From Paenibacillus sp. FSL R5-0517 (lineage in GTDB: Bacteria > Bacillota > Bacilli > Paenibacillales > Paenibacillaceae), in the NCBI RefSeq assembly GCF_037974355.1, contig NZ_CP150235.1, forward strand, positions 5,642,001-5,706,000: a stretch of DNA of 64,000 nucleotides. The letters are read 5' to 3'. Of the stretch, positions 18,263 through 27,394 are shown piece by piece; position 1 is the first letter of the stretch, and every line of letters begins with the position of its first letter. The translations under genes and the position numbers were made by a program. The notes under the pieces were generated by a model. The model saw only the letters and a program-made list of their open reading frames with translations, made no database searches and was not told the DNA's origin.

Positions 18263-19578
18263 AATAGGCCATCCTTCATGGATGTATAGACCAACTGGGA
18301 GAACAGGCTGTTGGACCATGCAAACCATTTTCGTGTAAAGATCGTTGGATCATCGGCGTGGAAGCCTTCATGCATATATCCGGTATCTGCATCTGTCGCT
18401 TCAAGCATGCGGATAATCTCCAGTTTCTCCTCGGCAGACTGCGCAGTCAATCCTTGCATGGACAATCCCATATGCCAGATATAATTCGGCGGGGTGTGCG
18501 GGCTACCGATTCCTTTGGCAACCTTACCCTCATAGTAAAATGGATTCTCTTTGCTCAGAGCAAAGCGGCGCGTATTCTGATAGATTGGATCATCCGCCGT
18601 GACGTAACCCAGATAGGGGATGGACATGAGTCCCGGTGTACCGGCATCGTCCATGAGACAGTGGTTGCCATAACCGTCCGTCTCGTACGCATAAATCGGT
18701 CCAAATTCGGGATGACGATAAATACCATACAGCTGAATGCCGTGATCCACGTCCTGCTCCAGATCCTTCAACTCCTGCAAAATTTCCATATCCCTGAATA
18801 CCCACTCGGCAAACTCCTGCATCTGACGCAGAGCAACAACCGCGAACATGTTGCCTGGAATGTTGTAGTGGAAGTCACACGCATCATCACTGGAACGGAA
18901 ACCGGACCAGATCATACCTGTGTAGTTGACTGGCATGCCTTTTCCGTGATTGCGCAAGGAATCTGTCGGGATACCGTTATTGCGAGTGAAGCGATACGGA
19001 GATTGTTCCATATGATGCTGTTCGACTTTGAACAGATCCACAATTTTACGCATCGCTGCCTTGAAACTGGAATCAAAAATGTCAGTCAGCTCGGTTTCCT
19101 TCCAATATAGATAGGCCAGGCGCACAACGAAACATAATGAGTCAATCTCAAATTTGCGTTCCCACACCCAAGGTGACATCTCGGTCTCGTCCGTGGTATT
19201 CCAGTGCCAGTCGTTGGCCGTCTCATTGAAGGCATTGGCATATGGATCGATGTGAACGTACTGGATATGACGTTTGATCAGCCCGCCGATGATGCGTTGC
19301 AGGTCCTCGTCTTCTTTTGCAAACGGAATGTAGTGTACGACCTGCTCCACCGAATCACGCAGCCAGGAAGCCGGAATATCTCCTGTGATGACAAAAGTGG
19401 TACCGTCCTCCATCAACTTAGTGGTTGTTTCGATGGTATTGGGGAAGCAGTTTTTGAATAATTGTAGCAGCTTTGGCCTGTGAGCCAGTTTCTGTTCTGC
19501 TTCTTCGAGCACGGCCTGAATGGATTGTGGCAAAGCAACAGGCGGCATGGGTATTTTGGGTAATCTAAACTGTTCCAT
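18259..19578 (-). CDS. GH125 exo-alpha-1,6-mannosidase
   Basis: Metal-independent alpha-mannosidase of 439 residues, the normal GH125 length. Recognisable segments are GDIPASWLRDSVEQV, HIDPYANAFNE, WVWERKFEIDSLCF, MIWSGFRSSDDAC and KWFAWSNSLFSQLVY. In characterised members GH125 removes alpha-1,6-linked mannose from N-glycan or mannan cores. The open frame extends to 19653, but the ATG at 19578 has AAGGAG 12 bp upstream and fits family starts. It heads a three-gene set with 4-bp overlaps. A hairpin repeat (19615-19813) separates it from the GH38 gene upstream and may lower or separate expression. Confidence 0.94.
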   Translation of the reverse strand: MEQFRLPKIPMPPVALPQSIQAVLEEAEQKLAHRPKLLQLFKNCFPNTIETTTKLMEDGTTFVITGDIPASWLRDSVEQVVHYIPFAKEDEDLQRIIGGLIKRHIQYVHIDPYANAFNETANDWHWNTTDETEMSPWVWERKFEIDSLCFVVRLAYLYWKETELTDIFDSSFKAAMRKIVDLFKVEQHHMEQSPYRFTRNNGIPTDSLRNHGKGMPVNYTGMIWSGFRSSDDACDFHYNIPGNMFAVVALRQMQEFAEWVFRDMEILQELKDLEQDVDHGIQLYGIYRHPEFGPIYAYETDGYGNHCLMDDAGTPGLMSIPYLGYVTADDPIYQNTRRFALSKENPFYYEGKVAKGIGSPHTPPNYIWHMGLSMQGLTAQSAEEKLEIIRMLEATDADTGYMHEGFHADDPTIFTRKWFAWSNSLFSQLVYTSMKDGLL

Positions 19579-19614
19579 GGATGAGTGCAACTCCTTAAAC
19601 AAATTGAATGGTGT

Positions 19615-19813
19615 AGCTATACAGGATGAAACAAAAAATTTACACGGGACCACTGCGCGGTCAGAAATATCCTCCGATCGCTGTTATCCCCAGATTTTTT
19701 TGATTCCCTTTTCTAAAGGGTAAAATCTGGGAATAAAGGCGAACGCTTCGCTTCTTCGAATTCTTTCTGTCCTCTCCGTTATTGTGTAAATTTTTAGTTG
19801 AACATATATAGCT
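19615..19813 (+). repeat. Large hairpin repeat, copy B
   Basis: 199 bp bounded by inverted ends of about 33 bp: AGCTATACAGG to ATTTACAC at the left, and GTGTAAATTTTTAG to ATATATAGCT at the right. Inside are TATCCCCAGATTTT with its complement AAAATCTGGG, and GCGAACGCTTCGC. It occupies almost all of the gap between the GH38 and GH125 genes, inside the operon. Confidence 0.9.
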
Positions 19814-19832
19814 CGAAATATTTCAAAAAGGT

Positions 19833-22800
19833 TTACCGCAGTAGCACGGTTTGTATTTCGTAAGGTTTAAAAGATAGTGTGATCTGGCCGTTCGTGTGGG
19901 CCAGTGGTTTGATTGGTTCTTCCAGTGCGTTGGAGTGATAGGCTTGCTCGAACGCATGTGGCCATTGCAATGTGATGTTTTCGCGTTTGCCTGACGACTC
20001 ATAAAAACGCAGCACGGTGCCTTGTCCATCCTCTGCCAGTTTGACGGTATCCAGAATGACATGCTGGCTTTCGAAGTTAATCCATGATCCAGTTGCTGGA
20101 CGTGGGTGTGCAGCAGTTACTGTTACATCTGCCGTTGGATATACTTCAGCCCCTGTGCTTTGTTGTGATTGATCCATCTGCTGCACCTGTTCCATCGATT
20201 GCACTTGTTGTGGCTGTTGTGTTTGCTCTACTTGTTGCACGACCACTTCCGTGTTCAGTTCAGCTGCCTGACGTACGGTGTGTGCGTTTCTCCAGTCTCC
20301 GTCGTGCGGGTACAGGGAATATGTGAATTCATGTTCTCCCAGATCAGCCGTGCGGTCAGGCCATTTTGGGGCACGCAACAAGGACAAACGAATCGTGCTG
20401 CCTTGCACGTCATAACCGTATTTGCAATCATTGAGCACGCTCACGCCGTATCCATATTCGGATACATCTGCGAAGCGATGTCCGCAGACCTCATACTGGG
20501 CTTGTTCCCAGCTTGTGTTACGATGCGTTGGACGTTCCAGTGCGCCAAATGGAATCTCAAATGTCGCTTTGGAGGTCACCACATCAATAGGGAAGCCGAC
20601 TTTCAGAAGTTTGTGATCTTCATTCCAGTTCACGTGTGTCTGGAAGTCGATTCGCCGTGAGTCGTGATAAAAGACGATATCTTGTGTGATTTCCGATTGA
20701 TGTAGCTTCCACCGGAAGCGCAGGACATCCTTCGTTGTACCCGCCAGCACCAGCTTTTTCTCCAACAGTTCCACTTCGCCAGCAATCTGTTCCTCATAAC
20801 GACTGTCGATATCCCATGCATCCCAGAGTGTCGGACGGTCGTGGAAGAAGTGAAGTTGATTGCCACGTTCACCTGGCTTCAGCATCTCGCGCTCTGCGGT
20901 CTTATCCCACAGACGGGTGATCTCCCCGCGTTCGTTGAACTGTATATGATAAAGAGCGGTATCCCATGTATCATTAAAGGTTGGTTGTGCGGCAAGGTTG
21001 GTCATTTCCTGTACATTCGTTTCCCTTGTGTTTTCCGGTACCAGCCAGATCGTTTTATATCCAAACGCCGGAATGTCTGTCACGAGAATAGACATGCTGC
21101 CATCCTCCCGATCCATCCGCAGGCGTTGGCCTTCTTCATCGACGCCATAGCGATCCAAGCCATCCTGCACAGAAAGTTGAACGACTGCACTCCGTTTCCA
21201 GCCCAGGCTGTTGAATACAACATAGGCTAGTGAACCTTCTGGTCCCTTGGTGTTGATAGCCGTTGTCAATGCTGCAATGCCTTGATGCAGTCCGGTTCTA
21301 CCTAATTCAAATACCTGTACATATTCCTCATTCGAAGTCACGTAGGACTCTGTAATCGCCGATCCCGGTATAATATCGTGGAATTGATTCAGCAAAATCA
21401 ATTTCCAGCCGTCATGCAGTGCTGAACGCACTTCAGCTTCGGTATTCGCCTCCATATCCGGTTGAGCGAGTGTATTCCACAACTCAGCTTCTCGATACAG
21501 AACCTCCGCTTTCCGATTGTTGCGCTTATTGCGCGCATGTGTCGTGTAGGTTCCCCGATGTAACTCCAGATACAGATCACCATGCCACTTCGGAAGTACA
21601 GGTTGTTCCTTTTCAATTCCGGCAAAGAAAGCTCCAGCTGTGCTATAACGGCTTGCAGGCTGTCCAACCATCAGTTCTGCGCGATCCATATACTCCAGCA
21701 TCTCGCGTGTTACCCCGCCGCCACCATCTCCGTGTCCATATAGAAGCATATGCTCCGGATGGGCTGCTTTCTCACGGTAGGATTGCCAGTGATCGTGAAT
21801 ATCTTTTGGCAGGGTGTTCTCATTAACACCATGATTGAGGTAAGACAGAATGGGTGTGCCGTCAATGCCCACCCAATGGAAGAGATCGTACGGAAACACA
21901 TTCGTGTCGTTCCATCCCAGCTTTGTTGTCATGAAATATTCCACATTGCCATGTTTCAAAATCTGTGGCAGGGAGGCACAATACCCGAATGTATCCGGCA
22001 ACCATTCAATTTGTGATGTCTTGCCGAATTCCTCCATATAGAAACGCTGACCGTATAACATCTGGCGAATCAGAGACTCGCCGCTTGGGATGTTCAGATC
22101 CGGCTCAACCCACATGCCGCCAACCAGTTCCCAACGTCCTTCTGCAATCCGCTGCTTCACGCGTGCGTACAATTCGGGATCATGTTCCTTCAGGAATGCA
22201 TATAACAAGGGTTGACTCTGGGAATACACATAGTCTGGATATTCATTCATGAGTGCGTCCACGGTGGAGAAGGTACGGCTCGTTTTGCGTACCGTCTCAC
22301 GTACAGGCCACAGCCACGCAATATCAATATGGGACTGTCCCACCATATGCTCCAGACCTTCTGCGTTACCGCCAATCTCACGTACATGATGCTTCAGATT
22401 ATGCTCAATCCGACGAATACCTTCCTCCTGCTTGATCTCTTCTGCTGACATGCCTACAAATTGGTCCATCGCACGATAGATGGCTTCCAACAGACGAACC
22501 CGCCTGAAGTCACTCTCTGGCAGCAGCACAGCCGAATCACGCACAATAATGACGGTGTACATGAGACTGCGAACGGCTTCATTTGGTCTTACCAGCAGGC
22601 TCGTAATCGATGTGATCGGCGGCTGAATAACCGCCTGTTGATTCAAGGGGTCCACAGGTTCAGGTACTGGATCGAACATCTCAATCTCAAGTTCTGGGTT
22701 GGTCCCGACTTTGGACGGATCAAGTGTGACGTAGGTATGATTGCGGTCCAATCCCTGGTAGGAGTGTCCATTCACCCGCAGTAAACCTTCTCCCCCCGTT

Positions 22801-23048
22801 TCAAATACAAGCCCATAAGGCGCTTGCTGCCATGTAGCAGGGATCTCCAAACGTGTTCTGAAGAAATAAGTTGTTCCCTGTTTGCTCGGAAAACGCTCAT
22901 AATCTTGCCCTTCCGGGTACTCACCCTGATCCTCATACTGTCCTGGCACATTGTAATAAGCACGAGTAATGTCCCAGCTGCGCAGCTGCAATTGCTCCAG
23001 CCACTGATGTTCGGACAACTCGCGAATCAATCGTCTGATACGTTCCAC
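19833..23048 (-). CDS. GH38 alpha-mannosidase (second of two, long form)
   Basis: Zinc-dependent alpha-mannosidase of 1071 residues with an N-terminal beta domain (about 1-225) preceding the catalytic barrel. Motifs: GQSHIDIAWLWPVRET (His240 and Asp242 expected zinc ligands), WLPDTFGYCASLPQIL (Asp352 expected nucleophile), and LLNQFHDIIPGSAI. This is the architecture of the longer eukaryote-like GH38 subgroup, different from the 931-residue paralogue downstream. A glutamine-rich stretch (about 955-985, VVVQQVEQTQQPQQ and on) interrupts the C-terminal beta domain and looks like a linker expansion. The start codon is GTG, with AAGGGAGG upstream, 4 bp after the GH3 stop. Confidence 0.94.
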   Translation of the reverse strand: MERIRRLIRELSEHQWLEQLQLRSWDITRAYYNVPGQYEDQGEYPEGQDYERFPSKQGTTYFFRTRLEIPATWQQAPYGLVFETGGEGLLRVNGHSYQGLDRNHTYVTLDPSKVGTNPELEIEMFDPVPEPVDPLNQQAVIQPPITSITSLLVRPNEAVRSLMYTVIIVRDSAVLLPESDFRRVRLLEAIYRAMDQFVGMSAEEIKQEEGIRRIEHNLKHHVREIGGNAEGLEHMVGQSHIDIAWLWPVRETVRKTSRTFSTVDALMNEYPDYVYSQSQPLLYAFLKEHDPELYARVKQRIAEGRWELVGGMWVEPDLNIPSGESLIRQMLYGQRFYMEEFGKTSQIEWLPDTFGYCASLPQILKHGNVEYFMTTKLGWNDTNVFPYDLFHWVGIDGTPILSYLNHGVNENTLPKDIHDHWQSYREKAAHPEHMLLYGHGDGGGGVTREMLEYMDRAELMVGQPASRYSTAGAFFAGIEKEQPVLPKWHGDLYLELHRGTYTTHARNKRNNRKAEVLYREAELWNTLAQPDMEANTEAEVRSALHDGWKLILLNQFHDIIPGSAITESYVTSNEEYVQVFELGRTGLHQGIAALTTAINTKGPEGSLAYVVFNSLGWKRSAVVQLSVQDGLDRYGVDEEGQRLRMDREDGSMSILVTDIPAFGYKTIWLVPENTRETNVQEMTNLAAQPTFNDTWDTALYHIQFNERGEITRLWDKTAEREMLKPGERGNQLHFFHDRPTLWDAWDIDSRYEEQIAGEVELLEKKLVLAGTTKDVLRFRWKLHQSEITQDIVFYHDSRRIDFQTHVNWNEDHKLLKVGFPIDVVTSKATFEIPFGALERPTHRNTSWEQAQYEVCGHRFADVSEYGYGVSVLNDCKYGYDVQGSTIRLSLLRAPKWPDRTADLGEHEFTYSLYPHDGDWRNAHTVRQAAELNTEVVVQQVEQTQQPQQVQSMEQVQQMDQSQQSTGAEVYPTADVTVTAAHPRPATGSWINFESQHVILDTVKLAEDGQGTVLRFYESSGKRENITLQWPHAFEQAYHSNALEEPIKPLAHTNGQITLSFKPYEIQTVLLR

Positions 23049-23052
23049 AGTC

Positions 23053-25410
23053 TTACGCCTCCCTTACGGTCAGTTCGGTCATATGCGTATCGTTTACGCT
23101 GCCGCCGATATGAATATGAAACAGGCCCGGTTCAACGACAGGCTTCAAATCACGACCAATATACTGCAACTGCTCCGCTCCGATTCGGAATTCCACGGTC
23201 TGTGTCTCTCCAGGCTCCAGGTTCACTTTCGCAAACCCCTTCAGTTCCTTGGCAGGACGAGTCAGTGAGCTAACCACGTCCGAGATGTACATCTGTACAA
23301 CTTCTGCACCTGCATAAGGGCCGGTGTTGGTCACATTCACAGACACCGTGACTGAATCCCCCGCTGTCATGGATGCATCACTCAGCTGCGGTTCACTGTA
23401 CTCAAATGTGGTATAACTCAGTCCGTACCCAAATGCATAACGTGGCTCCAAATCCTCTTCGAGGTAACGCTTGCCTCGGGAACGTTTGCCGTTGTAATAG
23501 ATCGGTAATTGGCCGACATGCTTCGGAATGGAGATCGTCAATTTGCCTGACGGATTCACATCACCGAATAGAATATCTGCAATGGCATGCCCGCCCTCTT
23601 GACCCGGATACCACGCCTCCAGAATTGCATCGGCATGTTCATCCACCCAAGGTTCCGTGATGGGACGACCATTAATGTAGACAACGACAAGCTTTTTGCC
23701 GAGCTTGTGAATCTCCTGAATGAGTTCCAACTGTACTCCGGCAAGACCCAGCGTCATTCGGTCGATCCCTTCACCGCACTCCATATCGTTCCATGAGTGA
23801 TCCGATACATTGGAAGCGCCCGTCTTCAGATCAATTGTTCCTTCTCCAAAGTCACGCGCACTGGAGCCGCCAACCACCATAATGACGGTATCTGCCTGAC
23901 TGGCAACTTCGATAGCCCGCTCAAATCCTTCTTTTGAATCACCTTTAATCCGGCATCCTGGTGCATAGAGAACCTGATCTACACTGCTGCCATCAGTCAC
24001 AAAACCAACAGAACTCTTCTCCGTTTGCAAATCCATACGATTAGCCAGCTTACTGCGAATGCCATCCAGTACCGTCGCCACTTTCGACTTCGGTTGCGGA
24101 GACGTGTAATCACCCAGCTGATTGTAGGCCTGATCGGCATTGGGGCCAATGACGGCAATCCGGCCCAAATTTCCTATCGATAAAGGTAGCGTGTCAGCCT
24201 CATTTTTGAGAAGCACAACGCCTTCTGCCGCCAACTGGCGTGCGAGCTGAATATGCTGTTCACTGCCAATCACTTCTGTTGCCCGATCAGCATCCACATA
24301 AGGCTGTTCGAATAAGCCCAGTCTGAACTTCAACGCCAGCACGCGAGAGACAGCCTGATCCAGAACCTGCACATCAAGCTTGCCTTCTGCCACCGCCTGC
24401 ACCAGATATTGCTCGAACATCTCACCGGACATTTCCATATCGATGCCTGCCTCAATCGCCTGCACCGATGCATCCAGTCCATCCGTCGCGACATCATGCC
24501 CACTAGCCAACATGTTGATCGCGCCACAATCCGTAATAACCAGACCATCAAAGCCCCAATCTTTACGCAAAACATCTTCCAGCAGTTCGGTATTTACCGT
24601 ACAAGGTGTGCCATCAATTTCGTTATACGCCGGCATGATGGAAACTGCACCTGCTTCTACAGCTTTACGGAATGGATACAGATCCACTTCCAGCAGTTCA
24701 CGCCAGCCCATATGTACAGGCCCTGCATTGCGTCCACCTTCCGAGCTGCCGTAACCGACAAAATGTTTTAACGTAGCAGCAACTGCATCGTCCCGATCCA
24801 GACTTTCACCTTGAAGTCCTTCCACGGAAGCAACTGCCAGTTCTCCAATGAGAAACGGATCTTCACCGAAACATTCCTCCGTACGCCCCCAGCGCGGATC
24901 ACGCACAACATCCAGTACCGGAGAATAGGTGACCGCACCGCCTTGAGCACGTGTCTCCCGCGCTACTGCCTGACACATCTCCCGGTATAGATCCACATTC
25001 CATGTGCTCCCCAGTAAAAGGGGAACGGGATAGACCGTCCCGTCAATGGCCATATGACCATGTGAGCACTCCTCCCCAATCAGGATGGGAATGCCCAGTC
25101 TGGAATGCTCTACCGCATAACGTTGAATCAGGTTAACCGCCTCAGCGCCTTCTCTGGCAGATAGTCCATTTTCCAGTGTAACGCCAGTCCAGGGATCTGC
25201 CCGAAGTGCACCATAGAGGGAGCCAATGCCGCCATTCTCCACTTGCTGCTTAAAGGATTCATTTAATGTGATGTTCCCCTGATCATTCGTATAGGTCTGC
25301 CAGCCAAATGGCTGCGTAAGTTGGCCTACCTTTTCTTCCGTAGTCATCAGGCTCAGCAGGTGTTGTACCCGTTCCTCTACGGATTTGCTTTGGTCCTTGT
25401 AAGTTATCAA
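23053..25410 (-). CDS. GH3 beta-glycosidase
   Basis: Cytoplasmic exo-acting beta-glycosidase of 785 residues. The N-terminal barrel holds GEECSHGHMAIDGTVYPVP, LKHFVGYG and VITDCGAINML (expected nucleophile Asp295). A C-terminal alpha/beta domain (VAVIGPNADQ-like segment near 420) and a terminal fibronectin type III-like domain (VTNTGPYAGAEVVQMY) follow, the layout of beta-glucosidase/beta-xylosidase GH3 enzymes rather than the short NagZ type. The first codon of the open frame is TTG at 25425; a TTG at 25410 with GGAGAG 7 bp upstream is the better start. The substrate in this locus is not evident from sequence. Confidence 0.9.
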   Translation of the reverse strand: MITYKDQSKSVEERVQHLLSLMTTEEKVGQLTQPFGWQTYTNDQGNITLNESFKQQVENGGIGSLYGALRADPWTGVTLENGLSAREGAEAVNLIQRYAVEHSRLGIPILIGEECSHGHMAIDGTVYPVPLLLGSTWNVDLYREMCQAVARETRAQGGAVTYSPVLDVVRDPRWGRTEECFGEDPFLIGELAVASVEGLQGESLDRDDAVAATLKHFVGYGSSEGGRNAGPVHMGWRELLEVDLYPFRKAVEAGAVSIMPAYNEIDGTPCTVNTELLEDVLRKDWGFDGLVITDCGAINMLASGHDVATDGLDASVQAIEAGIDMEMSGEMFEQYLVQAVAEGKLDVQVLDQAVSRVLALKFRLGLFEQPYVDADRATEVIGSEQHIQLARQLAAEGVVLLKNEADTLPLSIGNLGRIAVIGPNADQAYNQLGDYTSPQPKSKVATVLDGIRSKLANRMDLQTEKSSVGFVTDGSSVDQVLYAPGCRIKGDSKEGFERAIEVASQADTVIMVVGGSSARDFGEGTIDLKTGASNVSDHSWNDMECGEGIDRMTLGLAGVQLELIQEIHKLGKKLVVVYINGRPITEPWVDEHADAILEAWYPGQEGGHAIADILFGDVNPSGKLTISIPKHVGQLPIYYNGKRSRGKRYLEEDLEPRYAFGYGLSYTTFEYSEPQLSDASMTAGDSVTVSVNVTNTGPYAGAEVVQMYISDVVSSLTRPAKELKGFAKVNLEPGETQTVEFRIGAEQLQYIGRDLKPVVEPGLFHIHIGGSVNDTHMTELTVREA

Positions 25411-25443
25411 TCTGCATCTCTCCAATCCTATAGCAAGATCCGT

Positions 25444-26364
25444 TTATTCTTTGACCGCGCCCACCGTCAGACCCTGTACAAAATAACGCTGGAAGAACGG
25501 ATAAGCGAATATAATTGGCAACGTGGCAAGCACAACCATCGCCATTCGGGACGTATCCTGCGGAATGGACTGCATGGCTGCCAGACTCATCGAACTGTTA
25601 GCAGAGTTCTGCTGGATGAACTGGATGCTCGACTCAATCCGCATCAGCATGGATTGCAGCGGCACCAGATTGGGATTATCGATGTACAACAGCGCATTGA
25701 ACCAATCATTCCAGTAACCAAGTGTACTGAACAACCCGATGGTTGCCAGTCCCGGCAAGGAGAGTGGAATTACAATTTTCATAAAGGTATAGAATTCTCC
25801 GGCACCATCAATTTTCGCCGATTCAATGACTGCATCCGGCACACTGGTGGAGTAGAATGTACGCAGGATCATGATGTAGAAGGCATTCATCGCCAGGGGC
25901 AGAATCAGTGCCCATAACGTATCTTTCAGTCCAAGCAGCTGGGATACAACCATATAGGTTGGAATCATCCCGCCGTTAAACAACATGGTCAGAATCGCAA
26001 AGATGGAGAAAAATCTCCGATATCTGAAGCTCTTTCGGGAGATCGCATACGCATATAGCGACATAAGAATCAGACTGATGATGGTACCAAGTACCGTCAC
26101 CAAAATGGTAACTCCATACGCCCGCAGCAGCGTATCCCCGCTCTGCCAGACAAATTGATATGCCGCCAGACTCCATTCTGCCGGAATCAGACGATATCCA
26201 TCACGGGCCAGTGCTTTCTCGTCCGTAAACGAGATGATGACTACAAATATAAAAGGAAATACACAGATCAGAGCGAATAGACCGGCGATGATGTTCATGA
26301 TTACGTTCCAGCCGCTGGATACGTGGTGGAAGTCGCGTTTTTTAACAAGCCCTGCTTGAGCCAT
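25444..26364 (-). CDS. Carbohydrate ABC transporter permease (LplC/MsmG type)
   Basis: Inner-membrane permease of 306 residues with six hydrophobic helices and the ATPase-contact loop (ESAKIDGAGEFYTFMKIVIP). It pairs with the permease gene immediately upstream (23-bp gap) and the solute-binding lipoprotein. AAAGGAG lies before the ATG. No ATP-binding subunit is encoded in the operon. This is usual for this subfamily, whose members share a chromosomal MsmX-like ATPase. Confidence 0.94.
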   Translation of the reverse strand: MAQAGLVKKRDFHHVSSGWNVIMNIIAGLFALICVFPFIFVVIISFTDEKALARDGYRLIPAEWSLAAYQFVWQSGDTLLRAYGVTILVTVLGTIISLILMSLYAYAISRKSFRYRRFFSIFAILTMLFNGGMIPTYMVVSQLLGLKDTLWALILPLAMNAFYIMILRTFYSTSVPDAVIESAKIDGAGEFYTFMKIVIPLSLPGLATIGLFSTLGYWNDWFNALLYIDNPNLVPLQSMLMRIESSIQFIQQNSANSSMSLAAMQSIPQDTSRMAMVVLATLPIIFAYPFFQRYFVQGLTVGAVKE

Positions 26365-26387
26365 GGTGGTTCACTCCTTTCCCTGTC

Positions 26388-27317
26388 CTAGAATAGGCTG
26401 CTGTCTTTATCTACTTTGCGCACAACATAGTTGGAAATTATAACGAGTACAAAGCCCACGACGGATTGATACAATCCCGCAGCTGTGCTCATGCCAATTT
26501 CACCACTTGTTTTCAATCCACGATATACGTACGTATCAATAACATTGGTAACGGAATAGAGCGTACCCGAATCCCTTGGCACCTGATAGAACAGTCCAAA
26601 GTCGGCATAGAAAATGCGGCCTACGGCCAGCAAGGTCATAATCGTAATGATGGGTGACAGCAATGGAATCGTAATGTTACGAATCTGCTGCCACTTGCTT
26701 GCTCCATCGATCATGGCTGCTTCATAGAGAGATTTATCAATCCCCAGAATGGAAGCCAGATAGACAACGCTGCTATAACCAATCGTTTTCCATAACGCTA
26801 CGAATACGAGAATATACGGCCAATATTTTGCCTCGGAGTACCACTGAATCGGTTCCATCCCGAACCAGCCGATAATCTGATTCAACATCCCGCGGTCCAT
26901 GCTCAAGAAGCTGAAAGCGAAGTAACCAACGATAACCCAGGATAGAAAATACGGCAGAAACATGCCAGTTTGATATAGTTTGGCGAGTCGTTTATTAACC
27001 AGTTCCGAGAGCAGGATTGCCAATGCCACAGCGAATACCAGTCCCAGGAAGATAATGGCGATGTTATAAAAGAGGGTGTTGCGTGTAATAAGCCATGCGT
27101 CACTTGTGCTGAACAGGAATTTGAAATTGTCCCAGCCTACCCATTCGCTCTTCATCAGACTTGCCCAGAACCCTTCACGGCTGAACCGATATTCCTTAAA
27201 GGCAGCCACTGTACCCACAAGAGGCAAGTAGGAGAAGAAGAAGAACCAGATGGCGCCTGGCAGCACCATGAACAGCATGACCCGGTTTCTAATCAGGTTT
27301 TTCAAAAATGTAGTCAT
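26388..27317 (-). CDS. Carbohydrate ABC transporter permease (LplB type)
   Basis: Inner-membrane permease of 309 residues with six helices. The cytoplasmic coupling loop is EAAMIDGASKWQQIRNITIP. The N-terminus (NRVMLFMVLPGAIWFFFFSYLP) is typical of LplB/YtcP-family importers for complex oligosaccharides. It sits between the solute-binding lipoprotein and LplC-type permease genes. GGAGGAACTCCACA precedes the ATG. Confidence 0.94.
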   Translation of the reverse strand: MTTFLKNLIRNRVMLFMVLPGAIWFFFFSYLPLVGTVAAFKEYRFSREGFWASLMKSEWVGWDNFKFLFSTSDAWLITRNTLFYNIAIIFLGLVFAVALAILLSELVNKRLAKLYQTGMFLPYFLSWVIVGYFAFSFLSMDRGMLNQIIGWFGMEPIQWYSEAKYWPYILVFVALWKTIGYSSVVYLASILGIDKSLYEAAMIDGASKWQQIRNITIPLLSPIITIMTLLAVGRIFYADFGLFYQVPRDSGTLYSVTNVIDTYVYRGLKTSGEIGMSTAAGLYQSVVGFVLVIISNYVVRKVDKDSSLF

Positions 27318-27394
27318 TGTGGAGTTCCTCCTTCAGGCTTGAATGAAAAAGGACCGGACGCGATAAGCAGCCGCCCGATCCTTACGATGTACTC

